In this document: in pieces, positions 28,890 through 39,332 of the stretch
Numbering within the stretch: the stretch's first letter is position 1
How the letters are laid out: each line of letters opens with the position of its first letter
Assembly (NCBI RefSeq): GCF_003149535.1
Contig: NZ_QGDB01000003.1
Location: 496,001-560,000 of the forward strand
Reading direction: 5' to 3'
Length of the DNA stretch: 64,000 nt
From: Falsochrobactrum shanghaiense
GTDB taxonomy: Bacteria; Pseudomonadota; Alphaproteobacteria; Rhizobiales; Rhizobiaceae
Notes under the pieces: generated by a model
Database searches by the model: none
What the model saw: only the letters and a program-made list of their open reading frames with translations
What the model was told of the DNA's origin: nothing
Translations under genes and position numbers: made by a program

Positions 28890-30203
28890 TCCCTGATAGC
28901 CATACATCGGGAAGCGGTCGGTCAGGGCGATAACCTTTTCCTTTACCGCCTGTTCAACGGCTGCATTGCCTTCATCCGAATTGGCCACTTTCAGGCCATC
29001 AAGAACTTCGGCGATCAGCGAGCCGATTTCCTTGAATTCGGCCACACCGAAGCCGCGCGTCGTACCGGCTGGCGTGCCAAGACGAATGCCGGAAGTGACA
29101 AAAGGCTTTTCGGGGTCGAAGGGAATGCCGTTCTTGTTGCAGGTGATATTGGCGCGGCCAAGCGCCGTCTCAGCGCGCTTGCCCGTCGCATTCTTCGGAC
29201 GAAGATCGACCAGCATCAGGTGGTTGTCGGTGCCGCCCGAAACAATATCGAGACCCTGCGACTTGAGTTCTTCTGCAAGTGCGCGCGCATTATCGACGAC
29301 ATTCTTGGCATAAAGCTTGAATTCGGGCTTGAGCGCCTCTGCGAAAGCCACGGCCTTGCCGGCGATGACATGCATCAGCGGACCGCCCTGCAAGCCGGGG
29401 AAGACCGCCGAATTGATCTTCTTGGCAATATCCGCATCATTGGTGAGGATCATGCCGCCGCGCGGGCCGCGCAGCGATTTGTGCGTCGTGGTGGTGCAGA
29501 CATGCGCATGCGGAACCGGCGAAGGATGCACGCCACCGGCCACCAGACCGGCGATATGCGCCATATCGACCATGAGATAAGCGCCGACTTCGTCAGCAAT
29601 CTCACGAAAACGCTTCCAGTCCCAGATGCGCGAATAGGCCGTGCCGCCTGCGAGAATGAGCTTGGGCTTGTTTTCGCGGGCAAGACGGGCAACCTCGTCC
29701 ATATCGATGAGATGGTCGTCCTCGCGTACGCCGTAAGATACGACATTGAACCATTTGCCCGACATGTTGACGGGCGAGCCATGCGTCAGGTGGCCACCGG
29801 AATTCAGGTCAAGCCCCATGAAGGTGTCGCCCGGCTGCAGGAGCGCGAGGAACACGGCCTGATTCATCTGGCTGCCGGAATTGGGCTGAACATTGGCGAA
29901 TTCCGCACCGAAAAGCTTCTTGGCGCGTTCGATCGCCAGTTCCTCGACCACGTCGACGAATTGGCAGCCGCCGTAATAGCGCTTGCCGGGATAGCCTTCC
30001 GCATATTTGTTGGTGAGAATGGAGCCCTGAGCCTCGAGAACTGCGCGGGAAACGATGTTCTCCGAAGCGATCAGTTCGATTTCGTGGCGTTGGCGTCCGA
30101 GTTCGTTGCGGATCGCGCCGAAAATATCGGCATCGATTTCCTCAAGGCTTGCATTGAAGAAACTATCCGAAACGGAATTCGTAGCGGCATTGGCTTGCGA
30201 CAT
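28887..30203 (-). CDS. glyA: Serine hydroxymethyltransferase
   Basis: This enzyme interconverts serine and glycine with tetrahydrofolate and supplies one-carbon units. The 438 residues include the PLP lysine in [13 protein letters not shown] and the blocks [30 protein letters not shown] and [12 protein letters not shown]. The start at 30203 has GGAGGG 8 bases upstream; the ATG at 30209 is too close to it. Confidence 0.97.
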   Translation of the reverse strand: MSQANAATNSVSDSFFNASLEEIDADIFGAIRNELGRQRHEIELIASENIVSRAVLEAQGSILTNKYAEGYPGKRYYGGCQFVDVVEELAIERAKKLFGAEFANVQPNSGSQMNQAVFLALLQPGDTFMGLDLNSGGHLTHGSPVNMSGKWFNVVSYGVREDDHLIDMDEVARLARENKPKLILAGGTAYSRIWDWKRFREIADEVGAYLMVDMAHIAGLVAGGVHPSPVPHAHVCTTTTHKSLRGPRGGMILTNDADIAKKINSAVFPGLQGGPLMHVIAGKAVAFAEALKPEFKLYAKNVVDNARALAEELKSQGLDIVSGGTDNHLMLVDLRPKNATGKRAETALGRANITCNKNGIPFDPEKPFVTSGIRLGTPAGTTRGFGVAEFKEIGSLIAEVLDGLKVANSDEGNAAVEQAVKEKVIALTDRFPMYGYQG

Positions 30204-30378
30204 GTTCATACCCTCCGGTGAGCCGGTCAAAGCTATATGGTCGAGGCGCATTATCACATTTCATCGACCGAGGCCAATGGCCGCAAAGCGAAAAGCATAT
30301 GCCAAAATACGGCAGCGCGTCGCTCTCGACGCAATGATGCGACGGGTTCTTGCGTTACGCGCGGCTTTTAACGCTGGA

Positions 30379-31683
30379 TCAGGTGTCGGTGCCAAGCGCC
30401 AATGCGGTTGCGCCGTCCATCTTGTAGATGTCGTCGCGGAACTGCACGACGCCATCTCCCGTCGCCCAGGCAGAGATATAGACAAAATGCAGCGGCACCG
30501 GATCGGCAACCTGAATGGGCGTGTTGGTGCCGGACTTGATGGTGTTCTCGATATTCTGGCGGTCCCAGCCCGGCGTGTTCTTCAACAGCCAGACATCGAG
30601 ATCGCGCACGTTCTGCACGCGGACGCAACCTGACGAGTCAAAGCGCATGAGCTTGTTGAAATAGCTTTGCTGCGGCGTATCGTGCATATAGACCGCGTGC
30701 TGGTTATGGAAATTGATCTTGGTCGATGACATTGCATTGATCTTGCCGGGGTCCTGCCGGAACATCAGCTTGACTGCATCGTCCGTGTTCCAGTCCACGC
30801 TTTCGGGCGCCACTTCCTGCCCCTGCTGGTTATAGAGACGGATCTTGTTGTTGGCGAGATATTGCGGATCCTTGCGCATCAACGGAATGATGTCCTTCTG
30901 GATGATCGACTTGGGCGCCGTCCAGTAAGGATTGAGAATGACTTCATGAATCTTCGAATTGAGGAGCGGCGTCTGCCGGTCGATCTTGCCGACAACGGCG
31001 GTGTGACGCGAGGCAATGCTGCCGCCTTCAACCGCCTCGATGCGGGCAGCAGGGATATTGACCATGACAAAACGGTGCTCGGACTGGGTCGTGCCCGCAA
31101 GCTGCGACAGGCGCTGCAAATTGGTGTGCAACTGGCCCAGCCGCGTGTTGGCGTCCACATTCATTGCCGCATAGGTGAACTGGCCCATTACGCCATCGGC
31201 AGGCAGGCCATGACGCGCCTGAAAGCGCTTGACCGCCGTATCCACATAGGTATCGAAGGCAGTCGAGCCGCCCGCTTCGCGCGCAAGGTCGCCGGAAACG
31301 ATAAGGCGCTGGCGCAAGACCGTAACCGCGGGATCATTCATGCCCAGCCGTAGCTTGGCATTGCCCGGAACGGAAGGCCAGCCGCCGCGTCCTGCAATAT
31401 CGGTATATTGTGCGATGGAGGATTGAAGACTGGCGACCGTCTGCTGGCTTAAAACGGGCTGGTTCGTCGCGACCGCCGGACGGCCGGTTGCCCGAGCATC
31501 GAACTGGTCGGCCCAATTGCCCCGGCGCGGCGCGGCCAGAATATCCGTCAGCGCCTGCTGCTGGGCAAACGCGGAAGAGGCAAGACCTGAAGCGGCCAGA
31601 GAAAGACCTGCCGTTGCCATGCCACGAAGAAAGCTGCGGCGGTCCACGTTCAAAGCTTCGGCATACTTGTCAGTTCTGGCCAT
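30379..31683 (-). CDS. ldtP: Exported L,D-transpeptidase (YkuD domain, LdtP-like)
   Basis: A 434-residue periplasmic enzyme that forms L,D cross-links in peptidoglycan or attaches proteins to it. It starts with a Tat signal (RRSFLRG, 15-21, cleavage after SAFA). A peptidoglycan-binding domain (FQARHGLPADGVMGQFT) and the YkuD domain follow, with the active Cys C353 in DSSGCVRVQN and an upstream His in YMHDTPQQ. LdtR, known in relatives to control such a gene, lies directly upstream. Confidence 0.92.
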   Translation of the reverse strand: MARTDKYAEALNVDRRSFLRGMATAGLSLAASGLASSAFAQQQALTDILAAPRRGNWADQFDARATGRPAVATNQPVLSQQTVASLQSSIAQYTDIAGRGGWPSVPGNAKLRLGMNDPAVTVLRQRLIVSGDLAREAGGSTAFDTYVDTAVKRFQARHGLPADGVMGQFTYAAMNVDANTRLGQLHTNLQRLSQLAGTTQSEHRFVMVNIPAARIEAVEGGSIASRHTAVVGKIDRQTPLLNSKIHEVILNPYWTAPKSIIQKDIIPLMRKDPQYLANNKIRLYNQQGQEVAPESVDWNTDDAVKLMFRQDPGKINAMSSTKINFHNQHAVYMHDTPQQSYFNKLMRFDSSGCVRVQNVRDLDVWLLKNTPGWDRQNIENTIKSGTNTPIQVADPVPLHFVYISAWATGDGVVQFRDDIYKMDGATALALGTDT

Positions 31684-31891
31684 TTTTTCGTTCCCAAAAA
31701 GCAAAGTAATCGCGCAAATGCATTATAGCCGCGACCCAAGCACAGCCTGATTTTCTTATCCGGGTTTTTATGGCTTATTCATGTCGCCCACCCCATTTCA
31801 AGGGAGAAGCTATCTTCATTTACGCAATTTGCGGCCATGATGGTCAAAACGAATCAAAAGTGATCATTCTGCAACATGCCGCTCTCGCCAA

Positions 31892-32407
31892 TTACAGGCG
31901 ATAAGCAATCGTATCGTTCCAGAAACGGTCGAGGCGCTGCAATGAGCGGTTCATCGCCGAAAATTCCTCGACCTGAATGCCGCCAACCTGCTCGATGGAA
32001 GCGATGTGACGCTGATAGAGGGCCGCGACCTGATCGGCGATCTCATTGCCTCTGTCGGTAAGGCTGATGCGCACGGAACGGCGGTCCGCCTGCGAGCGCT
32101 GATGATGAATGAAGCCCATCTCGACCAGTTTCTTGAGATTATAAGAAACGTTCGAGCCAAGATAATAGCCGCGCGAACGCAATTCGCCCGCAGTCAATTC
32201 GGAGTTGCCGATGTTGAACAGCAAAAGGGCCTGCGTGGCGTTAATATCGCTCTGTCCGCTACGATCGAACTCGTCCTTGACGACGTCAAGCAGGCGGCGA
32301 TGCAGGCGCTCAACCAATTGCAGGGATTCAAGATAAAGCGTGTGAAGGGCGGCATGAGGGTTACGAAGTGAAGGGGACGCTGCCGCCCTGTACTGTGCGT
32401 TGTTCAT
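31892..32407 (-). CDS. ldtR: MarR-family regulator LdtR
   Basis: A 171-residue winged-helix regulator. The segment INATQALLLFNIGNSELTAGE, then GYYLGSNVSYNLKKLVEMGFIHH and RRSVRISLTDRG, is the MarR fold. The protein closely fits LdtR of Rhizobiales and Liberibacter, which controls the L,D-transpeptidase gene next to it and osmotic tolerance. It lies 208 bases upstream of that gene in the same direction. A palindrome upstream of its own promoter region is listed below. Confidence 0.88.
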   Translation of the reverse strand: MNNAQYRAAASPSLRNPHAALHTLYLESLQLVERLHRRLLDVVKDEFDRSGQSDINATQALLLFNIGNSELTAGELRSRGYYLGSNVSYNLKKLVEMGFIHHQRSQADRRSVRISLTDRGNEIADQVAALYQRHIASIEQVGGIQVEEFSAMNRSLQRLDRFWNDTIAYRL

Positions 32408-32518
32408 TTTTGCCTCTCTGTCGAAACAACCCTGCAATGAGGCTGTTTTCTTTAACCTGTTTTGGCGGTGTATTTTCTCACCGTTCTGAGAGGACTTTAG
32501 GCGACAGGCATAAAATTC

Positions 32519-32530
32519 GACTTAAAAGTC
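32519..32530. promoter_or_regulatory. Candidate LdtR operator
   Basis: GACTT-AA-AAGTC is a perfect inverted repeat about 112 bases before the ldtR start, with related half-sites AGACTTAA just downstream and GGACTTTA upstream. This is the size and symmetry of MarR-type operators. Assignment to LdtR is an inference. Confidence 0.45.
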
Positions 32531-32607
32531 AGACTTAACAGTAACTTACCGAAGGGTTTGATGTTTCAGGCTTAATGTTTGCTTACCGGCGCCCTATCGG
32601 GCAACGA

Positions 32608-33042
32608 TCAGTCGACGGCGCTTGCGCGTGACTGGCGCCTTTTTTCCAGAAACAGCAATATTCGGAAAACGCCATAGATAATGATGCAAATCACATTGAA
32701 CGCGACGGTCCAGGGCTTGTGTTCGAAATGGTCCGAGAAAACCGAATAGATCATAATTTCGCCAATCGCGGCCACGAACCACACGACCGCCCCCCAGGGC
32801 GCGCGCATCCAAAGCCCGGTCGCTGCGACAGGCATCAGCAATGCCAGCGCAACGGTGGCCGTCTGCCACATCCACGGCATCAGATCGAAGCGCCACAACA
32901 AACCCGGATAAATACCGATCAGCCTTATCCAGTAATAGACCCCGCTGGCCAGTGCGACGAGCGCGACTGCCCGAATGAACCACACGAAGGACCATTCCGT
33001 GCCGCTCATTTTTATATGCTGCTGCAATTCATCCTGGCGCAT
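32608..33042 (-). CDS. DUF6163-type membrane protein
   Basis: A 144-residue protein with four predicted membrane helices (about 20-42, 58-78, 82-102 and 110-133) and a basic tail (EKRRQSRASAVD). It seems to belong to an uncharacterised Rhizobiales family. Its ATG overlaps the stop of the upstream hydrolase gene (TAATG), so the two are coupled. No function is known. Confidence 0.75.
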   Translation of the reverse strand: MRQDELQQHIKMSGTEWSFVWFIRAVALVALASGVYYWIRLIGIYPGLLWRFDLMPWMWQTATVALALLMPVAATGLWMRAPWGAVVWFVAAIGEIMIYSVFSDHFEHKPWTVAFNVICIIIYGVFRILLFLEKRRQSRASAVD

Positions 33043-34091
33043 TAAAAGCTCAGTTCCCTCTCGCCCATATTTGCAAAATAGGCATCCACAGCTTCAGCCG
33101 TCACCGCATCGGGCGATGAAGGCTGCCAGACCGGTGCGCCATCCTTGTCGATAAGAACGGCGCGTATGCCTTCATAAAAATCATGACCTTCGATCATGCG
33201 CGATGCGATGCGATATTCCATCCGCATACAATCATCGAGGTCAAGCGAGCCCCCTTGCGCGATCTGGCGGAATGTCACCGCAAGACTGGTCGGCGAACGG
33301 GTTGCAAGAACCGTCAGTATATCGGTGGCGGGCTTGCTGCCCTTGTCGGCAAGCCCGCGCAGCGTGGCAAGACATTCATCCAGCGTCGCATGGGCAAAGC
33401 ATTCAGCAATCACCTGCCGGGCTTGCGGCGCGGTTTCAAAATCGGGATACTGGCTGCGCGCCGCCAGAGCGTCGAAATTGGCCGCGGCAATGAGATCCTC
33501 GCGCACATCCTCAAGATCGCTCACGGCAACGGCATGGGTCGCTATACCGCTTTGCAGGCAATCCCCCCAGCGGATTCGATTTCCGGTCAGGGCCAGATAA
33601 TATCCGAAATTATCATGCAGATGCGGAAGAAAAGCGCTGCCGCCCACGTCCGGAAAAAAGCCTATTGCGGTTTCCGGCATTGCGAAAAGCGTATTCTCGG
33701 TCACGATCCGGTGCGATCCATGCACGGAAATTCCCGCACCCCCACCCATGACGATACCATCGAGCAGTGAAATATAAGGCTTGGAAAAACGTCCTATGCG
33801 CGCATTGATGCGATATTCATCACGAAAAAAATCATAATTAGGCGCTCCTTCCCGCCCTGCCTTATAGGCCGCAACCACGTCGCCGCCCGCACAAAAGGCG
33901 CGGCCCTCGCCTTCGACGATCACACAAGCCACCGCAGGATCGGCTTCCCAGGCGTCAAGCGCCCGGTGGAGAGCCAGAATCATATTATGCGTGAGAGCGT
34001 TAAGCGCGGATGCACGCGTCAGCCGAACCAGACCAGCCCGGCCCTTGCGTTCAAAGCTGATTTCGCTGCCGCCGCCAAAATCAATCTGCAT
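33042..34091 (-). CDS. 3-hydroxyisobutyryl-CoA hydrolase (crotonase fold)
   Basis: A 349-residue crotonase-superfamily enzyme, expected to hydrolyse 3-hydroxyisobutyryl-CoA in valine breakdown. Supporting segments are AFCAGGDVVAAYKAGREG, the oxyanion GIVMGGGAGISVHG, ETAIGFFPDVGGSAFLP and the C-terminal EYRIASRMIEGHDFYEGIRAVLIDKD, which mark this branch rather than simple enoyl-CoA hydratase. The start at 34091 has GGGAGA upstream. Confidence 0.9.
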   Translation of the reverse strand: MQIDFGGGSEISFERKGRAGLVRLTRASALNALTHNMILALHRALDAWEADPAVACVIVEGEGRAFCAGGDVVAAYKAGREGAPNYDFFRDEYRINARIGRFSKPYISLLDGIVMGGGAGISVHGSHRIVTENTLFAMPETAIGFFPDVGGSAFLPHLHDNFGYYLALTGNRIRWGDCLQSGIATHAVAVSDLEDVREDLIAAANFDALAARSQYPDFETAPQARQVIAECFAHATLDECLATLRGLADKGSKPATDILTVLATRSPTSLAVTFRQIAQGGSLDLDDCMRMEYRIASRMIEGHDFYEGIRAVLIDKDGAPVWQPSSPDAVTAEAVDAYFANMGERELSF

Positions 34092-34257
34092 ATTGTCTCT
34101 CCCTTTTATGAAAGGCGTAGAAACTGAAAGCCGCCGCGTCAATCCTGCACAGGCCAATGCGCTTGGTTTCACCACTTTTACCGTGATAAACCATCCCTAT
34201 CTGATAACAAGCTTTCGAACCGATGGATTCCCAAGCATTCTTTGTCGGGAAGTTTTC

Positions 34258-35301
34258 ATGAACAATCACCTGCCCAAACTGTCCTCCGCCAATATCACGG
34301 CTCATATCGACGATGTGACCGGCAGCAGACGCCTGCGCCGCATGCGCAAGGCCAGTTGGTCGCGCAGGCTGGTGCAGGAGACGCGGCTGAGCGTCGACAA
34401 TCTCATCCTGCCTTTCTTCCTTACCTATGGAGAAGGTGTGAGCGAGCCGGTCGATGCCATGCCCGGCGTCGAGCGTCATTCCGTCGACATGGCGGTGCGT
34501 CTGGCAGAAAAAGCGGCAAAGCTCGGCATTCCGGCGGTTGCCCCCTTCCCGCGCGAGAGAGCCGAAGTGAAGACCGATGACGGCTCCTTCGTGGCCAGCC
34601 CCGACAATCTCATCAACCGCGCCGTGCGCGCCATCAAGAAGGAAGTGCCGGAAATCGGCATCATCACCGATGCCGCACTCGATCCCTTCACCACGCATGG
34701 CCATGACGGCATCCTGCGCGACGGCGAAATCATCAATGATGAATCGGTCGCCATGATCGTGCGCGGGGCGCTGTCGCAGGCGGAAGCGGGGGCGGACATC
34801 ATCGCACCGTCCGACATGATGGACGGACGCATCGGCGCCATCCGCCGGGCATTGGACGAGAATGGCTTCAGCCATGTCGCGATCATGTCCTATGCAACCA
34901 AATTCGCCTCCGCTTTTTACGGCCCCTATCGCGATGCCATCGGCACGCTGGGCGTGCTGAAAGGGGACAAAAAGACCTATTATCTCGATCCTGCCAATTC
35001 GGACGAGGCTTTGCGCGAAGCCGAACAGGATGTGATCGAGGGCGCGGACATGCTGATGGTCAAGCCCGGCATGCCCTATCTCGACATCATTCACCGGCTC
35101 AAAGACACGTTCCGCCTGCCGACCTTCGCCTATCAGGTGTCAGGAGAATACGCGATGATCAAGGCTGCGGGGATCAATGGCTGGATCGATGAAGAAAAGG
35201 TCATGATGGAAGGTCTGACTGCTTTCAAACGCGCTGGCTGTGACGGCATATTGACCTATTTTGCACTGGAAGCCGCGCAAAAGTTGCAAAACCAAGGCTG
35301 A
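34258..35301 (+). CDS. hemB: Delta-aminolevulinic acid dehydratase (porphobilinogen synthase)
   Basis: This enzyme joins two 5-aminolevulinate molecules in heme synthesis. The 347-residue protein has both catalytic lysines: K215 (SYATKFASAFYGP) and K269 (MVKPGMPYLD). At the metal site the zinc cysteines are absent: the stretch reads TDAALDPFTTHGHDG instead of a Cys-rich one, which marks a zinc-independent, magnesium-type enzyme. GGGAAG lies before the ATG at 34258; the longer frame is not part of it. Confidence 0.96.
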   Translation: MNNHLPKLSSANITAHIDDVTGSRRLRRMRKASWSRRLVQETRLSVDNLILPFFLTYGEGVSEPVDAMPGVERHSVDMAVRLAEKAAKLGIPAVAPFPRERAEVKTDDGSFVASPDNLINRAVRAIKKEVPEIGIITDAALDPFTTHGHDGILRDGEIINDESVAMIVRGALSQAEAGADIIAPSDMMDGRIGAIRRALDENGFSHVAIMSYATKFASAFYGPYRDAIGTLGVLKGDKKTYYLDPANSDEALREAEQDVIEGADMLMVKPGMPYLDIIHRLKDTFRLPTFAYQVSGEYAMIKAAGINGWIDEEKVMMEGLTAFKRAGCDGILTYFALEAAQKLQNQG

Positions 35302-35437
35302 TTGCAGGGAGCAAGCGGCTCTCCTCACAATATTTCCTTGAAATGGCCGATATTTATCACCACTTTGAACCCCGCTTGGCAAAAGACTGAGCGGGATGGA
35401 TCATATTATCCGTCGCTTTTTAATACTGGAAAGAAAC

Positions 35438-35908
35438 ATGTCCGACCAAATTTTTAACGGCGATATATTGACACCGCGTTACGAGAGCCGCGCGTTTTTT
35501 GAAGGCGTGCGTACACGTCGTATCATGGCTTTTTTGATCGATTACCTGATCGTTTTTATACTTTGCATTCCCGTGGCCATCCTGATCGCCCTGTTCGGCG
35601 TTATCACGCTCGGACTAGGATGGATGCTCTATGCCATCATGTTCCCGGTCGTGGCGCTGTGTTATATAGCGCGCACCATGGGCGGCCCAAGGCAGGCCAC
35701 GATGGGCATGCAGATGATGAACATCAAGCTCGTCAAGCTTGAAGGCGGCAGGGTGGATTCTATGCTCGCCATCGTTCATTCGGTGCTGTTCTGGGGTCTG
35801 AATGCCATATTGACGCCGCTGATTCTGCTGGCGACACTGGTTCTTGACCGCAAACGCACGGTCCATGACCTCCTTCTTGGCACCGCGGTGGTCCGCTCGG
35901 ATCGCTAA
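35438..35908 (+). CDS. RDD-family membrane protein
   Basis: A 156-residue inner-membrane protein with the RDD domain. The name-giving motif here reads RTRRIMAFLIDYLIVF (Arg, Asp, Asp pattern), followed by GGPRQATMGMQMMNIKLV, and the end contains DRKRTVHDLLLGTAVV. Three membrane segments are visible. Members may act in ion exchange or as membrane accessory proteins; the role here is unknown. The start at 35438 has GGAAAG upstream. Confidence 0.88.
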   Translation: MSDQIFNGDILTPRYESRAFFEGVRTRRIMAFLIDYLIVFILCIPVAILIALFGVITLGLGWMLYAIMFPVVALCYIARTMGGPRQATMGMQMMNIKLVKLEGGRVDSMLAIVHSVLFWGLNAILTPLILLATLVLDRKRTVHDLLLGTAVVRSDR

Positions 35909-36049
35909 ATGGACAAGCAGACCGCGTAAACCATGCTTTCATCACGGTTTCAGGGTCGATGGGAAAATTGCCTATTGACCTTTCATGCTGCCAGTCCGAT
36001 TCTGGCAGTTACCGTGATGGTTCGGGTATTGCCGTTTCGTGGATATTAA

Positions 36050-36799
36050 ATGACCCATCAGCCGCAGCAATCGCCGCAATTCTTTCTCACCGCCCCCTCG
36101 CCCTGCCCCTATCTGGACGGGCAGATGGAGCGCAAGGTCTTTACCCATCTCGTTGGCGACAAGGCAACCGAGATCAATGATCTGCTGACGCAAGGCGGTT
36201 TTCGCCGCTCGCAGAATATCGCCTACCGGCCTGCCTGCGAAGCCTGCCGGGCCTGCGTTTCCGTTCGCATTCTCGCCGACGAATTCAAAATGAACCGGAC
36301 CATGCGCAGGGTCTGGAACCATAATCGCGACCTGATCGGGCGTGTTCACAAACCTCAGCCCAGCACAGAGCAATATGCGCTGTTTCGCGAATATCTCGAC
36401 GCCCGGCACCATTCGGGCGGCATGTCCGACATGACGGTTCTCGACTATGCGATGATGGTTGAGGACACCCATGTAACCACACAGATCATCGAATATCGCA
36501 AACGCGGGGCGGACAGCTTTATCGACCCGAAAGGCGATGGCGAACTGGTGGCTGTCGCGCTGACCGATGTCATGGCCGACGGGCTTTCAATGGTTTATTC
36601 CTTCTTCTCACCGCAGGTGGAAGACCGTTCATTGGGGACTTTCATGATCCTCGATCATATTCAGCGCGCATGCGCTGCCGGCCTGCCGCATGTCTATCTG
36701 GGCTATTGGGTCGAAGGCTCACGCAAGATGCAGTACAAGACGCGCTTCAAGCCGCAGGAGCAGCTTGGACCGCGCGGCTGGCAACGTTTTGAAGGCTGA
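36050..36799 (+). CDS. bpt: Aspartate/glutamate leucyltransferase (arginyltransferase family)
   Basis: This enzyme adds leucine from Leu-tRNA to proteins with N-terminal Asp or Glu and so feeds the N-degron pathway. The 249 residues contain [37 protein letters not shown] and [16 protein letters not shown], all typical of the Ate1/Bpt group. It ends 11 bases from the end of convergent parC. Confidence 0.93.
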   Translation: MTHQPQQSPQFFLTAPSPCPYLDGQMERKVFTHLVGDKATEINDLLTQGGFRRSQNIAYRPACEACRACVSVRILADEFKMNRTMRRVWNHNRDLIGRVHKPQPSTEQYALFREYLDARHHSGGMSDMTVLDYAMMVEDTHVTTQIIEYRKRGADSFIDPKGDGELVAVALTDVMADGLSMVYSFFSPQVEDRSLGTFMILDHIQRACAAGLPHVYLGYWVEGSRKMQYKTRFKPQEQLGPRGWQRFEG

Positions 36800-36810
36800 A
36801 AGGCCCGCCC

Positions 36811-39123
36811 TCAAAACTTGCCTGAACGCGGGAAACCCTTCGGGACTGTGCGCCCTGCGGAAGCGCGCGCGCCGATCCATTCGATGAGTTCTTCCTTGTT
36901 GCGCGTGAAGGTCCGTTCGGCTGAATCCTGCCATGTAAGCCCCTCGGCAATCGCAAATGTGCGAATGTCGGAGACCCCGCCATCCTTGTATTTTTGCAGC
37001 CGCACGCCCTTGCCGCGCGTCATTTCCGGAATATCGGAAAGCGGGAAGACGAGCATCTTCCGGTTTTCACCGACAACGGCAACATGATCGCCCGAAACAC
37101 GCAGGCAAAGCTTGGCTTCATCAGGTGCCTTCACATTCATCACCTGCTTGCCCTTGCGGGTATTGGCGACCGCTTCGCTTTCGGCGACGATGAAACCATT
37201 GCCCTCGTGGCTGACGAGCAGCAGTTTCGCTGCCGGGTCGTGCACAAAGGCCGTCAGAATATCCTGATCATTCTCCATATCGACCAGAATGCGGACAGGC
37301 TCACCATGGCCGCGCCCGCCGGGCAGCGTGTTTGCGCCAATGGTGAAGAATTTTCCGCCTGTGGTGAAGAACAGCAATTTGTCGGTTGTTTCGGCATGGA
37401 AGGCCAGCCTGAGTTTGTCGCCTTCCTTAAAGGAAAGCGTCGAGAAATCGGCCAGATGGCCCTTCATGGCTCGCAACCAGCCCTTTTCGGAAACAACAAT
37501 CGTGACCGGCTCGCGCTCGATCATCGCCTGATGGATTTCCTCAAGATCGCGGCTGGATGCCTGCCCGAAGGTGGTGCGGCGCTTGCCAAGCGCGCTTTCA
37601 GGGCCGAATTTCTCGCGCACCGCCTTGATCTCGGCGCTGATCTTTTTCCACTGGCGGGTGCCGGAAGCAAGCAGCGCCTCAAGTTCGCCCTTCTCTGCGG
37701 TCAGCGTGTCGAATTCCTTGCGGATTTCAAATTCTTCAAGCTTGCGTAATGACCGCAAGCGCATGTTGAGAATGGCTTCCGCCTGAACATCGGTCAGATC
37801 GAAGGTCCGTATCAGTTCCTGCTTCGGCTCATCCTCCTGCCGGATGATGCGGATGACTTCATCGAGATTGAGATAGGCCTTGAGGAAGCCGCTGAGGATT
37901 TCCAGCCGTTTTTCGATTTCAGCCAGCCGGAATTCAGCCCGGCGAACCAGAACCTCCTTGCGGTGCTCCAGCCATTCGCGCAAGACGCCGCCCAGCGAAA
38001 GCACATTGGGCACCTTGCCATGCGAGAGCACATTCATATTGAGCGAAATGCGGCTTTCCAGCTCGGTCAGCTTGAAAAGCGATTCCATCAGCAATTCAGG
38101 ATCGACGCTGCGATTCTTCGGTTCAAGGACGATGCGGATGTCTTCCGCCGATTCATCGCGAATATCATCGAGCAGCGGCAGCTTTTTTGCCAGGAGCAGT
38201 TCGGCGATCTTCTCGATCAGGCGCGATTTCTGCACCTGATAGGGAATTTCAGTGACGACGATCACCCAGGTGCCGCGCGTGCCCTCTTCCTTGTGCCAGC
38301 GTGCCCGCACACGAAATGATCCGCGCCCGGTGCGGTAAGCCTCGACAATATTGGCATGGTCTTCGACCATGACGCCGCCAGTCGGAAAATCGGGACCGCG
38401 CACCTTGCATTTGAGCAAAGCCGCAGGGTCGGTTTGCGCCTCGCGCCTGAGTTCTTCCCATTGCTCCGGCGAGGTGATCAATTCTTCGACCGGCGCATCG
38501 GGATGATTGATCAGATAAAGGGCTGCTGTGCACAGCTCCGCCAGATTATGCGGCGGAATATTCGTCGCCATGCCGACCGCAATGCCAGCCGAACCATTGG
38601 CAAGCAGATTGGGAAAAGCGCCGGGAAGCACGATGGGTTCTTCGTCTTCCTCATTATAGGTCGGGCGAAAATCGATGGCGTTTTCGGTGATGCCTTCCAG
38701 AAGCAGCGTCGCGACGTCCGTCATGCGCGCTTCGGTGTAACGCATCGCGGCGGCATTATCGCCGTCGATATTGCCGAAATTGCCCTGCCCGTCGACCAGC
38801 GGATAACGCACGGCGAAATCCTGCGCCAGACGCACCAGCGCATCATAGATGGAGGCATCGCCATGCGGATGGAACTTGCCCATCACGTCACCGACGATAC
38901 GGGCGCATTTTGCATAGGCCTGATCGGGATTAAGGCGCAAAAGCCGCATTGTATGCATGATGCGCCGGTGCACCGGCTTCAGCCCGTCACGCACATCGGG
39001 CAGCGCACGATGCATGATCGTGGAAAGCGCATAAGCAAGGTAGCGCTCTTCGAGGGCGGATTTGAGATCCACCCGTTCGATGTGCTCTTCGCCGTCACCC
39101 GGCGGAATCAGACTTTTTCCCAT
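36811..39123 (-). CDS. parC: DNA topoisomerase IV subunit A
   Basis: A 770-residue type II topoisomerase subunit that separates daughter chromosomes. The catalytic tyrosine is Y129 (MRYTEARMT). The quinolone region reads [12 protein letters not shown], with Ala where E. coli ParC has Ser80. The C-terminal beta-pinwheel has repeats such as [13 protein letters not shown]. ParC rather than GyrA is favoured by length (about 770), by the start [15 protein letters not shown] without a GyrA-style end, and by the lack of the GyrA box QRRGGKG. ParE is not in the window. Confidence 0.93.
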   Translation of the reverse strand: MGKSLIPPGDGEEHIERVDLKSALEERYLAYALSTIMHRALPDVRDGLKPVHRRIMHTMRLLRLNPDQAYAKCARIVGDVMGKFHPHGDASIYDALVRLAQDFAVRYPLVDGQGNFGNIDGDNAAAMRYTEARMTDVATLLLEGITENAIDFRPTYNEEDEEPIVLPGAFPNLLANGSAGIAVGMATNIPPHNLAELCTAALYLINHPDAPVEELITSPEQWEELRREAQTDPAALLKCKVRGPDFPTGGVMVEDHANIVEAYRTGRGSFRVRARWHKEEGTRGTWVIVVTEIPYQVQKSRLIEKIAELLLAKKLPLLDDIRDESAEDIRIVLEPKNRSVDPELLMESLFKLTELESRISLNMNVLSHGKVPNVLSLGGVLREWLEHRKEVLVRRAEFRLAEIEKRLEILSGFLKAYLNLDEVIRIIRQEDEPKQELIRTFDLTDVQAEAILNMRLRSLRKLEEFEIRKEFDTLTAEKGELEALLASGTRQWKKISAEIKAVREKFGPESALGKRRTTFGQASSRDLEEIHQAMIEREPVTIVVSEKGWLRAMKGHLADFSTLSFKEGDKLRLAFHAETTDKLLFFTTGGKFFTIGANTLPGGRGHGEPVRILVDMENDQDILTAFVHDPAAKLLLVSHEGNGFIVAESEAVANTRKGKQVMNVKAPDEAKLCLRVSGDHVAVVGENRKMLVFPLSDIPEMTRGKGVRLQKYKDGGVSDIRTFAIAEGLTWQDSAERTFTRNKEELIEWIGARASAGRTVPKGFPRSGKF

Positions 39124-39332
39124 AGTTCTCAGTATCAATTGCGCGATTCGTCAGCAAGTGGCGATGAGAACCAATCCAGTACATTTGTCGCAAATATGCC
39201 GCCATTTCACATCTATAGATGTTTAGCGGTGTTTTCTTCGCGGCAAGCATGGCACAAACGAAGCTGGCGGTTTTCCATTCGGAAAGGTTTTTGAAAGCTC
39301 TCGTCGCTTACGAACTATTCAGGAGTCCTGAA

